NCBI GenBank assembly: GCA_015056625.1
Contig: SVFY01000011.1
Coordinates: 1-64,000, forward strand
Reading direction: 5' to 3'
From: Butyrivibrio sp.
Lineage (GTDB): Bacteria; Bacillota; Clostridia; Lachnospirales; Lachnospiraceae
DNA length: 64,000 nucleotides
Shown here: in pieces, positions 47,079-53,780 of the stretch
Numbering within the stretch: position 1 is the first letter of the stretch
How the letters are laid out: the number at the start of each line of letters is the position of its first letter
Notes under the pieces: generated by a model
What the model was told of the DNA's origin: nothing
Database searches by the model: none
Seen by the model: only the letters and a program-made list of their open reading frames with translations
Translations under genes and position numbers: made by a program

Positions 47079-47873
47079 ATGATAACTGGAATAATCATTG
47101 CAACTGCAGTGGTTGCCGGTGTTGGAATTGTCATTGGACTTATTCTTGGCATCGCAGACCTCAAGCTGCATGTTGATGTAGATGAAAAAGAACAGGCTAT
47201 CTTAGAAGCTCTTCCTGGCAATAACTGTGGTGGATGCGGATTCCCCGGATGTTCAGGATGTGCTGCAGCGATAGCAAAGGGAGAAGCTGCTGTTAATCAG
47301 TGCCCTGTTGGAGGCCAGGCAGTAGCTGACGTGATCTCAGGCATTATGGGTGTTGAGGCAAGCGCTTCAAAGAGAATGGTTGCCTACGTTCACTGCCAGG
47401 GCGACTGTGAAAAGGCTAAGAGCCAGTACGACTACAACGGAGTTGCAGACTGCAGACTTGAAGCTCAGGCTCCAGGCGGCGGAGCCAAGACCTGCTCCTA
47501 TGGATGCCTCGGCGGCGGCAGCTGCGTATCTGTCTGCCAGTTCGATGCCATCCACGTAGTTAACGGCATTGCAGTAGTAGATAAGGAAGAGTGTAAGGCC
47601 TGCGGCAAGTGCGTAGATATCTGTCCTCGCCACCTCATCGACTTTATCCCATATGATGCAACAGAGGTTGTATCCTGCAAGTCTCAGGACATGGGTAAGC
47701 TCGTTAACCAGTACTGCACCATCGGCTGTATCGCTTGTCACATCTGTGAAAAGAACTGTCCAGTCGGCGCCATCACTGTTGAAAACAACGTGGCCGTTAT
47801 CGACCAGGAGAAGTGCACACACTGCGGAACCTGCGCAGAGAAGTGCCCTAAGAAAGCAATCAAAGTACTTTGA
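47079..47873 (+). CDS. rnfB: Rnf complex subunit B
   Basis: Ferredoxin-side entry subunit. The 264 residues comprise an N-terminal membrane helix, a 4Fe-4S domain with NNCGGCGFPGCSGCAAAIA near residue 48, and then several ferredoxin-type clusters (CKACGKCVDICP, CIACHICEKNCP, CTHCGTCAEKCP). It is the last gene of the rnfCDGEAB operon, which couples reduced ferredoxin oxidation to Na+ or H+ transport. Confidence 0.96.
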   Translation: MITGIIIATAVVAGVGIVIGLILGIADLKLHVDVDEKEQAILEALPGNNCGGCGFPGCSGCAAAIAKGEAAVNQCPVGGQAVADVISGIMGVEASASKRMVAYVHCQGDCEKAKSQYDYNGVADCRLEAQAPGGGAKTCSYGCLGGGSCVSVCQFDAIHVVNGIAVVDKEECKACGKCVDICPRHLIDFIPYDATEVVSCKSQDMGKLVNQYCTIGCIACHICEKNCPVGAITVENNVAVIDQEKCTHCGTCAEKCPKKAIKVL

Positions 47874-47890
47874 TAGGAAACCAAAGAAGG

Positions 47891-47920
47891 CGGTAGTCAT
47901 GCGACTATCGTCTTTTTCTT
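47891..47920 (+). terminator. Terminator after rnfB
   Basis: 8-bp stem CGGTAGTC / GACTATCG (one G-T pair) with loop ATGC, followed by TCTTTTTCTTTT. Confidence 0.8.
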
Positions 47921-47923
47921 TTG

Positions 47924-48032
47924 CGACAGGGGCGGTTTGCTGACAGGGGGACGGTTCTTTTGTCAGATTTTATCAAAATAAAATCTGACAAAAGAACCGT
48001 CCCCCTGTCAGCAAACCGTCCCCTCTGTCACG
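47924..48032. repeat. Second long REP/MITE-like hairpin
   Basis: The inner 40 bases of each arm (47933-47972 and 47979-48018) pair perfectly around loop TCAAAA; the outer part pairs with small bulges. It shares words such as GGACGGTTCT, TTGTCAG and GCTGACA with the hairpin at 22115-22240, in the same layout. It lies just after the rnf terminator. Confidence 0.82.
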
Positions 48033-48094
48033 AAAGAACCGCTTTTCCACCCTCAATTTATAAATTATTTATAAACACACAAAAATTTTTATAA

Positions 48095-48128
48095 ATATGA
48101 TAATTTGTATGATTATCCGTATTATAAT
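48095..48128 (+). promoter_or_regulatory. Direct-repeat promoter of the small WWW-type gene
   Basis: TATGAT (48096-48101), six bases, TATGAT (48108-48113). A perfect -10 TATAAT lies at 48123-48128 (gap of 9); TAATAT at 48125 would give the gap of 11 seen in the three related promoters. It precedes the gene beginning near 48161-48177. Confidence 0.7.
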
Positions 48129-48160
48129 ATGTTGCTGTAGAGTGTGTAATAACGCTTATT

Positions 48161-48466
48161 ATGAGGGTGAGATGTGATGAGAAAAAGAATATTGAAATGG
48201 GGGGGCTGGCACCACTTACAGCACTATTTATGTGTCTTACTGTGATGCTTAGTCCGGTGACGGCCTTAGCTTCAGAGGGGAACGCAGCTACGGCTTCAGA
48301 AGTTACTATTGAGGAAGAGGAGACACCTCTTGTTGCTACTCCGCAGGAGCGAAGAACTCAGGACAACTGGTGGTGGATGATCCTTCTTGCAGCAGCTCTT
48401 GGCATTACTATTGAAGAGTATGTCAGGATAAAAGCCTATAAGGGCGAAGATGATGAGGTTATCTGA
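48161..48466 (+). CDS. Small membrane protein with WWW-type C-terminus, possibly phase variable
   Basis: The frame given encodes 101 residues: a hydrophobic signal segment (GGLAPLTALFMCLTVMLSP, cleavage near TALAS), a short acidic linker, LVATP, eight residues, NWWWMILLAAALGITIEEYV and a charged tail. The best start is ATG 48177 with AGGGTG 7 bases before it, but it is out of frame. The G7 tract at 48199-48205 separates the two frames; eight Gs would give MRKRILKWGGLAPLTALF, an ideal signal peptide. As sequenced, the in-frame starts (48161, 48197) lack a good ribosome site. It may be switched off, slipped, or a sequencing error. Confidence 0.65.
   Translation: MRVRCDEKKNIEMGGLAPLTALFMCLTVMLSPVTALASEGNAATASEVTIEEEETPLVATPQERRTQDNWWWMILLAAALGITIEEYVRIKAYKGEDDEVI
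48199..48205 (+). repeat. G7 homopolymer at the start of a secreted-protein gene
   Basis: Seven consecutive Gs, 20 bases after the best-placed start codon. The ribosome-site frame runs to a stop without a membrane anchor, while the frame after the tract encodes the signal peptide and anchor. A change to eight Gs joins them. Confidence 0.6.
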
Positions 48467-48497
48467 TCATCAAAAACAAAATAATTAAAATTTTTTA

Positions 48498-48530
48498 AGG
48501 TGCAGAACCCGCATGGTTCTGCACTTTTTA
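48498..48530 (+). terminator. Terminator after the small WWW-type gene
   Basis: 10-bp stem GTGCAGAACC / GGTTCTGCAC with loop CGCAT, followed by TTTTTAT. Confidence 0.9.
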
Positions 48531-48575
48531 TAATTTCATCACAAAAAAATCAAAAAAGTACAAAATAAAAGTTTT

Positions 48576-48611
48576 ATATGATGGTTCATATGATGGGTGG
48601 TTTGCTACAAT
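48576..48611 (+). promoter_or_regulatory. Direct-repeat promoter of the first large coiled-coil gene
   Basis: ATATGATGGTTCATATGAT at 48576-48594 holds TATGAT-N6-TATGAT and also the dyad ATATGA-TGGT-TCATAT. After a gap of 11 bases comes the -10 TACAAT (48606-48611) with a TGC extension. The repeat covers the place of a -35 element, which fits a site for an activator that contacts RNA polymerase. Confidence 0.75.
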
Positions 48612-48689
48612 ACATTTACAGTCGTTATTTGGGAAACGAATTGTGGATATTGTGTGTTTGATTATTTTTTTAGGAGGGAACCAATAGTT

Positions 48690-51600
48690 ATGAAAAACAG
48701 AGTAAACAAACAGATCATCAAAGCACTTTCAGTTGGACTTGCAGCCAGCATGGCACTTCAGCCAGTAACTGTATTTGCTGAAGATGCTCCAGCATCTGCA
48801 CCTGCAGAGAAGAGCGAAGAAGCATCTGTACCAGCAGTCGTTGTAGAGCCACAGGATATTGATGGTGGTATCGCAGATGCAGCTCAGGAAGCAGCTGATG
48901 TTGTATCACATGAAGCTCCAGCAGCAGAGGCTCCAGCAGCAGAGGCAGAGGCTCCAGCAGCAGAGGCAGAAGCTCCAGCAGCAGAAGCAGAGGCTCCAGC
49001 AGAGGCTGTTGATAAGGGCGGCGATCTTCAGGTAGCAGCAGCTGATATTGACAAGGTAACTGATGATATCGCAGATACTGCAGTTGCTGGCGAAGCTGGA
49101 ATAGTTGATGTGCTTAAGAATGGTAAGCCAACTTACCATTGGGTACCTACAAGTCCACATACTGGTTATTGGGAGAAGAATACAAAAGACCTTTCTCAGA
49201 CAGTTATCGATGATGCAGATAATCTTGCTATGGATACAAATATAGCTGATGCAACAACAGATATTGATAATGTTAAGAAGGATCTCATCATAGCAGAGAA
49301 TGCTGACGACAAGGAAAACGAGAGCGTTCAGGATGCAGCAGATGCTGTTTATGAGATTGAGACCAAGACAGAAGAAGTTGAGAAAAAAGTTAATGCTGCT
49401 GTTAAGCAGGCTGAAGATCTTGCTGATAACATCAAGAATGCATCTAGTATCGATGATGCTAATAAGTCATACGATGATCTTGACAAGCTTGTAGAGGATA
49501 CCAAGGATTCTGTAGAGTCTTATAACAAGGCTCTTTACGGTGAAGATGGCAATGGTGGTCTTATGAAAGACTACGCTGATGCTCAGGAGAAATTAGCAAA
49601 GTATAAGGGTATCTACAAGGAAGCTATCGAAGGTAAGGACGGCGTAGAAGGTGACGGCGCTTCTAAGGCAGCACAGGTTGCTTATGACAAGGTTGAAGAT
49701 GCTGAGGAAACAGTAAAAGATCTTGAAAAAGCAATTGCTGAGGCTAAGAAAAACATCGATAAAGTAAATGCCGGTGCTATTAAGATAGCTGAAATCCAGG
49801 AAGAACTCGCTGAGCTTGAGAAGGCAGAAGAGAAGGATACAGCTGCTATCGCTGCTAAGCAGGGTGAGCTCCTTGAGACAGTTATTAAGTCATCATATGC
49901 TGATGGCCTGATTGAAGGTGCAGGTGAAGTTGTAGGTGTTAAGAAAGTAATGGATGGCAACTTCCTGGTATTCTATAAGGATGAACGCGGAGTTATGCAG
50001 AGCCCTAAGTGGTTTTCTTATGATACAACTGATGGTCAGTTCCTTATCTATGAGAGAACTTCAGAGGAACTTACTGCAGAAGCATACCGCTTAGAGTATA
50101 AGGCTACTTACCCACATGTTGCTGAAGATAAGCTTGAAGTGTATTCCTATGATGATCCTATTTGGGGCAGACTGTACTATACTCTTGATGAGCTTGAATG
50201 GTACGCTAATCATGGTCAATTAACAGAGGCTTATGATGAGGAAAATAACGTTCATTATTATGTTTTTGGAGAACATGACGGACAGGAAAGAGTTATTGTA
50301 ACACCTGTGAATGCTCCTAGATCAAAGAACGGAATTGCTGTTGGTAAGTCAGTAACAGACAAGGTTATTTCTAACAAATCTACTGTATATGTTGTTAAGG
50401 ACGGCAAGCTCTACAGGCAGGTTGTTGGTACTGTAACAGAGAACAGCTATACCAGAGTAAATGAGGTTAAGACCGATTATCGCGAGACCAGGTATACTAA
50501 GGCTGAGAGAGATGAGATTATTAGGCAGCTTGAGGGACAGCTTGGCAAAGATAAGGTTATGTTTGTAGAGGCGTCTAATACTGAGAAGCAGTCTGAGATA
50601 TACTATCAGCTTACCGGTTCTTATGTTCCTCTGTACAAAATTACAATTAACGATGGAGAAATAGAAGAGTATGTAGGAGGTTGGTTTAATAAAGAAGAAA
50701 ATGCAAAGGCGGCTTTCATAAAGAGGTTAGAAGACGCGGGATATGTTGTTACAAGTAGCAATCTTGGCACTACATATAAGAAAGACTCTCTACTCGAACA
50801 AAATATTGGAAAAGAAGAATTTTACGTATGGGGCAAGGTAGACTTTGAAAAGAAAAAAGCTATAGTTATAAAAAATACTGAGAAGTATTCAACTTATGCA
50901 GAGGCATATGCAGCACTACAGAAGCAGATTGGTAATGATAGTGTTACTATAAAGACAGTTGACCATGTTGAATACTGGGTTCCTTATGAAAAGGATGTAA
51001 CCTTTAACTCAACTTCTCATACTGAGCTCCAGGTAACAGATGGCCAGAATGGTAAACAGGATACTCTTTACGCAGTATGCGTTGACTACCTTAAGAAAGA
51101 GTTAAAATCAACAAATAATAATGTTGTTATTTCAGAGCAGGCATACAAGAATACTGTAGAGATGCTTAGTGTTCTTGAAGAGTTCTCAAAGAAGGATAAG
51201 GGACTTGATACAAACAGCAAAGAGTTCAAGCAGCTTATCGCTGATGCCAAGAATCTTATTGCGAAGTACGAGAGATATGCTTCAGAGACAAATGATGTTA
51301 AGGAAGACCTTAAGCAGGCTAAAGATGATATCAGGACTCTTCAGGGTGCTATAAATGATCTTGACACAGCACATACAGAGAAGACAGCTGGTGAGATCCT
51401 TGCTCTTAATGTAGATTTTGCTGACTACTTCAAGGTAACTGACGATATCATCAAGGATTACTTTGGTGATGAGAGCTGGGATGAGCTTGACGAAGAAGAA
51501 CTTGCAGAGATAATTGATAAGAACAAGAGTGAGCTTAAGGACATGAAAGTTGATGAGTTCATGGACTTCCTTGATTACCTTAAGGATAAGGCTGAGGAAA

Positions 51601-52166
51601 AGAAGGCTGATATCGAAAATCTTCTTGACGAACTTATCGACAAGCGTGACAAGTCAGCAGAAGACCTCAAGGATACAATCGAGCGTCTTACACCACCTTC
51701 AAGTGGTGATGATGACGACACAACAACAGGTGGTGGCGGAGATGAGACAACTCCATTCATCCCTGTAGCTGTAACTCCTGCAACAAACGTAGTTGCTCCA
51801 GCAGTTGACAACGCACAGGCTCCAGCAGTTCTTGGTGCTAGAACAACAAGAAGATCAGCAGCTAAGGCAGCAGCTGATACTGAGACTGTAGCAACAGATA
51901 ACAGCAATGGTAATAACGACAATGCAGCAGTAGCTGGTGCACAGAAGGAAGAGACCAAGACTCCAGAAGCTCCTAAGGAAGAGACTAAGATCGAAGATAC
52001 AGAGACAGCTCTTGCAGCAACTCCTGAACTTGAGGAGAAGGGCTTTGCATGGTGGTGGCTCCTCATCCTTGCAGCTATCGCAGGCGTATCTGTAGAAGAG
52101 TATGCAAGAAGAAAGAGCAACAAGGCTAAGGCAGAGGCTAAGGACTCTACAAAGATCAATAAGTAA
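48690..52166 (+). CDS. Large secreted coiled-coil protein 1 with WWW-type C-terminus
   Basis: 1158 residues from ATG 48690, behind TAGGAGGG. Signal peptide (NKQIIKALSVGLAASMALQP, cleavage near VFAED). Then an Ala/Pro/Glu repeat region (about 72-110, APAAEAE units), Asp/Glu/Lys/Ala-rich coiled coil (about 175-400), a tyrosine-rich mixed region (about 405-850) with repeated short strands, a second coiled coil (about 860-1010), a Ser/Asp/Gly/Pro linker with VLGARTTRRSA, and the C-terminus: LAATP near 1109, eight residues, WWWLLILAAIAGVSVEEYAR, basic tail. No LPxTG is present. Probably an anchored surface fibre or adhesin; function unknown. Confidence 0.85.
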   Translation: MKNRVNKQIIKALSVGLAASMALQPVTVFAEDAPASAPAEKSEEASVPAVVVEPQDIDGGIADAAQEAADVVSHEAPAAEAPAAEAEAPAAEAEAPAAEAEAPAEAVDKGGDLQVAAADIDKVTDDIADTAVAGEAGIVDVLKNGKPTYHWVPTSPHTGYWEKNTKDLSQTVIDDADNLAMDTNIADATTDIDNVKKDLIIAENADDKENESVQDAADAVYEIETKTEEVEKKVNAAVKQAEDLADNIKNASSIDDANKSYDDLDKLVEDTKDSVESYNKALYGEDGNGGLMKDYADAQEKLAKYKGIYKEAIEGKDGVEGDGASKAAQVAYDKVEDAEETVKDLEKAIAEAKKNIDKVNAGAIKIAEIQEELAELEKAEEKDTAAIAAKQGELLETVIKSSYADGLIEGAGEVVGVKKVMDGNFLVFYKDERGVMQSPKWFSYDTTDGQFLIYERTSEELTAEAYRLEYKATYPHVAEDKLEVYSYDDPIWGRLYYTLDELEWYANHGQLTEAYDEENNVHYYVFGEHDGQERVIVTPVNAPRSKNGIAVGKSVTDKVISNKSTVYVVKDGKLYRQVVGTVTENSYTRVNEVKTDYRETRYTKAERDEIIRQLEGQLGKDKVMFVEASNTEKQSEIYYQLTGSYVPLYKITINDGEIEEYVGGWFNKEENAKAAFIKRLEDAGYVVTSSNLGTTYKKDSLLEQNIGKEEFYVWGKVDFEKKKAIVIKNTEKYSTYAEAYAALQKQIGNDSVTIKTVDHVEYWVPYEKDVTFNSTSHTELQVTDGQNGKQDTLYAVCVDYLKKELKSTNNNVVISEQAYKNTVEMLSVLEEFSKKDKGLDTNSKEFKQLIADAKNLIAKYERYASETNDVKEDLKQAKDDIRTLQGAINDLDTAHTEKTAGEILALNVDFADYFKVTDDIIKDYFGDESWDELDEEELAEIIDKNKSELKDMKVDEFMDFLDYLKDKAEEKKADIENLLDELIDKRDKSAEDLKDTIERLTPPSSGDDDDTTTGGGGDETTPFIPVAVTPATNVVAPAVDNAQAPAVLGARTTRRSAAKAAADTETVATDNSNGNNDNAAVAGAQKEETKTPEAPKEETKIEDTETALAATPELEEKGFAWWWLLILAAIAGVSVEEYARRKSNKAKAEAKDSTKINK

Positions 52167-52195
52167 TTTTCTAATCAAACACATTTTTTATAAAA

Positions 52196-52226
52196 AGAAG
52201 GGCGGATCATATGATCCGCTCTTCTT
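52196..52226 (+). terminator. Terminator after large coiled-coil gene 1
   Basis: Stem-loop AAGAAGGGCGGATCAT / ATGATCCGCTCTTCTT with almost no loop. A nearly identical structure follows the second large gene. Confidence 0.82.
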
Positions 52227-52236
52227 GTATGCATAA

Positions 52237-52266
52237 AAAATGCGCAGTCTTGAGACTGCGCATTTT
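52237..52266. terminator. Terminator of the first Rpn gene
   Basis: 12-bp stem AAAATGCGCAGT / ACTGCGCATTTT with loop CTTGAG, directly downstream of the minus-strand Rpn gene; A-rich on the left, so it reads as a T tail for the minus strand. Confidence 0.8.
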
Positions 52267-52271
52267 CCACT

Positions 52272-52472
52272 TTATTGAGATTCATATTTACTGAGTTTTT
52301 TCTGGAGCTCAGCGATGGTAGCATCTTTATCAGCGATGGTAGCATCTTTATCAGCGATGGTAGCATCTTTATCAGCGATGGTAGCATTTGCATCATCGAG
52401 CTTCTCCTGAAGTTCATCAATCATGTACTTGACTGTGTTTCTATCGAGAATCTGAAGTTCTTTTGACCACAT
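52272..52472 (-). CDS. Possible internal C-terminal Rpn product (antitoxin-like), copy 1
   Basis: On the minus strand an in-frame ATG at 52472 (MWSKELQILDRN) has the sequence GAAAGGG eight bases before it, a good internal ribosome site inside the nuclease gene. Translation would give a 66-residue helical protein containing the coiled coil and repeats. Intragenic small proteins of this kind are reported for Rpn genes and neutralise the full-length nuclease. Here it is an inference from the ribosome site and family precedent. Confidence 0.4.
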   Translation of the reverse strand: MWSKELQILDRNTVKYMIDELQEKLDDANATIADKDATIADKDATIADKDATIAELQKKLSKYESQ

Positions 52473-53297
52473 CTCCATCACCCTTTCTATGTTCTGACAT
52501 AGGTCATATAAATCAGAATACATGGACTTAAAACCTGGATATTTGGTAATCAGTTCAATGATGTATTTGGGCTCGTCGCACCCTAGGAACGTAAGCCATG
52601 CATCAAGTTCACTTTTTATACCTCTATTATGAAGTTTCTCAAGGAAAATATCAATCGGAATAAAGATAAAGTTCTGGAGCATGTTCAGGTTTATTCCAGT
52701 GTTTGAAGTGGTTGAGAATCTGTGGACATATTCGTTTTTGAATTCCCAGAAGCAAGCAGGACTGCTTTCTAAAAAGACTATGGTGTAGACAGGAGCGATA
52801 TCCTTATAACTGAATTTTGATTTGGTTTTATCCCTTAGCCGCTTGTATTGTCTAAGAAGCAGATCTGCGGAGTAGCAGGATGCTCTTTCACCGGTGAATA
52901 GATATCCAAGCTTCTGGACTTCAATGTTGGCAAGGGATTTGTTCTCCAATTCAACAACGATGTCTGTAATAACAAGGGACATTTCGTCTCCAAGACGGGT
53001 GCCATCATTTGGGAGAACATCTTTGACTTTGACCTGCCTTTCTAGTAGAACACTCAGCAGGCTTGAGAGTCTGTCAGGAGCGTATTCCGGATTAAGGACT
53101 TCTTTGAAAAAACTGTCGTATAGCATTTTGACGCCCTTGTTTCCAATGCAGATATCAAGAAATTCTTCTTGTTGATCATTACTCCAGTTTTCATAAATGT
53201 TGGATAGCTTTGAGCTTTTCCTGATGTCATCAAGAATTAGTTCTTTTCCCCTGATTGAAGGAAAGAACTGTGATAGTTTGGTTTCTCTGTAATTCAT
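52272..53297 (-). CDS. Rpn/PD-(D/E)XK nuclease-transposase family protein, copy 1
   Basis: 341 residues in the PF12784-like group. The nuclease core is visible: FFKEVLNPEYAPDRLSSLL, then D in LVITDIVVELE and E-x-Q in LANIEVQKLGYL, with YSADLLLRQYKRLRDK following. The C-terminus is a predicted coiled coil ending in three perfect seven-residue repeats (ATIADKD). AAAGGA precedes the ATG. Family members in E. coli promote recombination or act as toxic antiphage nucleases with an antitoxin made from the 3' end. It is divergent from large gene 2. Confidence 0.85.
   Translation of the reverse strand: MNYRETKLSQFFPSIRGKELILDDIRKSSKLSNIYENWSNDQQEEFLDICIGNKGVKMLYDSFFKEVLNPEYAPDRLSSLLSVLLERQVKVKDVLPNDGTRLGDEMSLVITDIVVELENKSLANIEVQKLGYLFTGERASCYSADLLLRQYKRLRDKTKSKFSYKDIAPVYTIVFLESSPACFWEFKNEYVHRFSTTSNTGINLNMLQNFIFIPIDIFLEKLHNRGIKSELDAWLTFLGCDEPKYIIELITKYPGFKSMYSDLYDLCQNIERVMEMWSKELQILDRNTVKYMIDELQEKLDDANATIADKDATIADKDATIADKDATIAELQKKLSKYESQ
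52311..52386. repeat. 21-bp tandem repeat inside Rpn copy 1
   Basis: Three perfect copies of a 21-base unit (52311-52331, 52332-52352, 52353-52373) and a partial fourth. It encodes the heptad ATIADKD on the minus strand, so copy-number change keeps the frame and lengthens the coiled coil by two helical turns per unit. The other Rpn gene has only degenerate copies. Confidence 0.9.
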
Positions 53298-53330
53298 TTA
53301 ATTCCTTTCTTTGCCTTGAATGTTGATATT

Positions 53331-53381
53331 ATCAGCGAAAATGCTGATGCCACGAATGTGACAGCCTGCTCGGAATGAGCA
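53331..53381 (-). promoter_or_regulatory. Structured leader of Rpn copy 1
   Basis: Three adjacent hairpins: ATCAGC / GCTGAT, CAC-GAAT-GTG and TGCTC / GAGCA. The first two have counterparts with changed but still paired bases upstream of Rpn copy 2 (61190-61218). They lie 34 or more bases before the start codon. Confidence 0.45.
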
Positions 53382-53545
53382 TGATAAGAGTTATGATAGC
53401 AGATTTTTTTCCGGAAATCTTTAAGAAAAACAGCAGAAATTCTTAAGATATTATGAAGGACATCGCTAAGAAGCGTCATTTGAAATGTAATAGCTTTATT
53501 TTTGAAACTATTTCTAAAACGATTAAGATTGCATGATCGTGCTAA

Positions 53546-53559
53546 TGTAAACGGTTACA
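53546..53559. promoter_or_regulatory. cre-like / LacI-family operator-like site
   Basis: TGTAAACGGTTACA agrees with the catabolite responsive element consensus TGWNANCGNTNWCA at all defined positions. It is about 124 bases upstream of the direct-repeat promoter of large gene 2. Single site, identified by pattern only. Confidence 0.35.
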
Positions 53560-53682
53560 CAATCTAAACAGAATCTTAAATTCATAAACCAAATGGAAAC
53601 GAATATTACCAAAACAGTTCCGATTATAAACTCCCCATAAACACTGGCTTAAGCCTTGATTAAACAACAAAATTTCGGCCAA

Positions 53683-53718
53683 ATATGATGGTTCATATGA
53701 TTTTTATGGTGTTATTCT
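53683..53718 (+). promoter_or_regulatory. Direct-repeat promoter of the second large coiled-coil gene
   Basis: ATATGATGGTTCATATGAT at 53683-53701, the same 19 bases as at 48576. After an 11-base gap comes TATTCT (53713-53718) with a TGT extension. Sequence around the motif otherwise differs from that at 48576, so the motif itself appears to be conserved. Confidence 0.75.
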
Positions 53719-53780
53719 TACCTCCGAGCTCAGGAAAAACGAAAAAACATATTTGATTATTGAAGAAGAGGTAGAAAACA

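Larger units (their letters stand above)
53298..53780. other. Divergent intergenic region, Rpn copy 1 / large gene 2
   Basis: 483 bases without a gene. Next to the Rpn gene are hairpins read on the minus strand (53331-53348, 53351-53360, 53367-53381) that recur at the other Rpn gene. The AT-rich stretch around 53400-53460 is similar to 61260-61320. TGTAAACGGTTACA at 53546-53559 fits the cre consensus TGWNANCGNTNWCA. The direct-repeat promoter of large gene 2 is at 53683-53718. Confidence 0.7.

Noticed and set aside
48161-48205. Calling the small WWW-type gene a simple pseudogene
   Set aside because: The signal peptide, LVATP spacing and anchor are intact and the promoter motif is conserved; only the homopolymer separates start and body, so switching or a read error is equally likely.
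51575-52159. Antisense open frame of 194 codons in large gene 1
   Set aside because: Its Ser/Ala/Val-rich composition is the mirror of the Ala/Glu/Thr-rich sense protein; a similar shadow occurs in gene 2. No start signals.
52311-52386. CRISPR-like array
   Set aside because: The 21-bp units are directly adjacent without spacers and encode in-frame heptads of the Rpn coiled coil.
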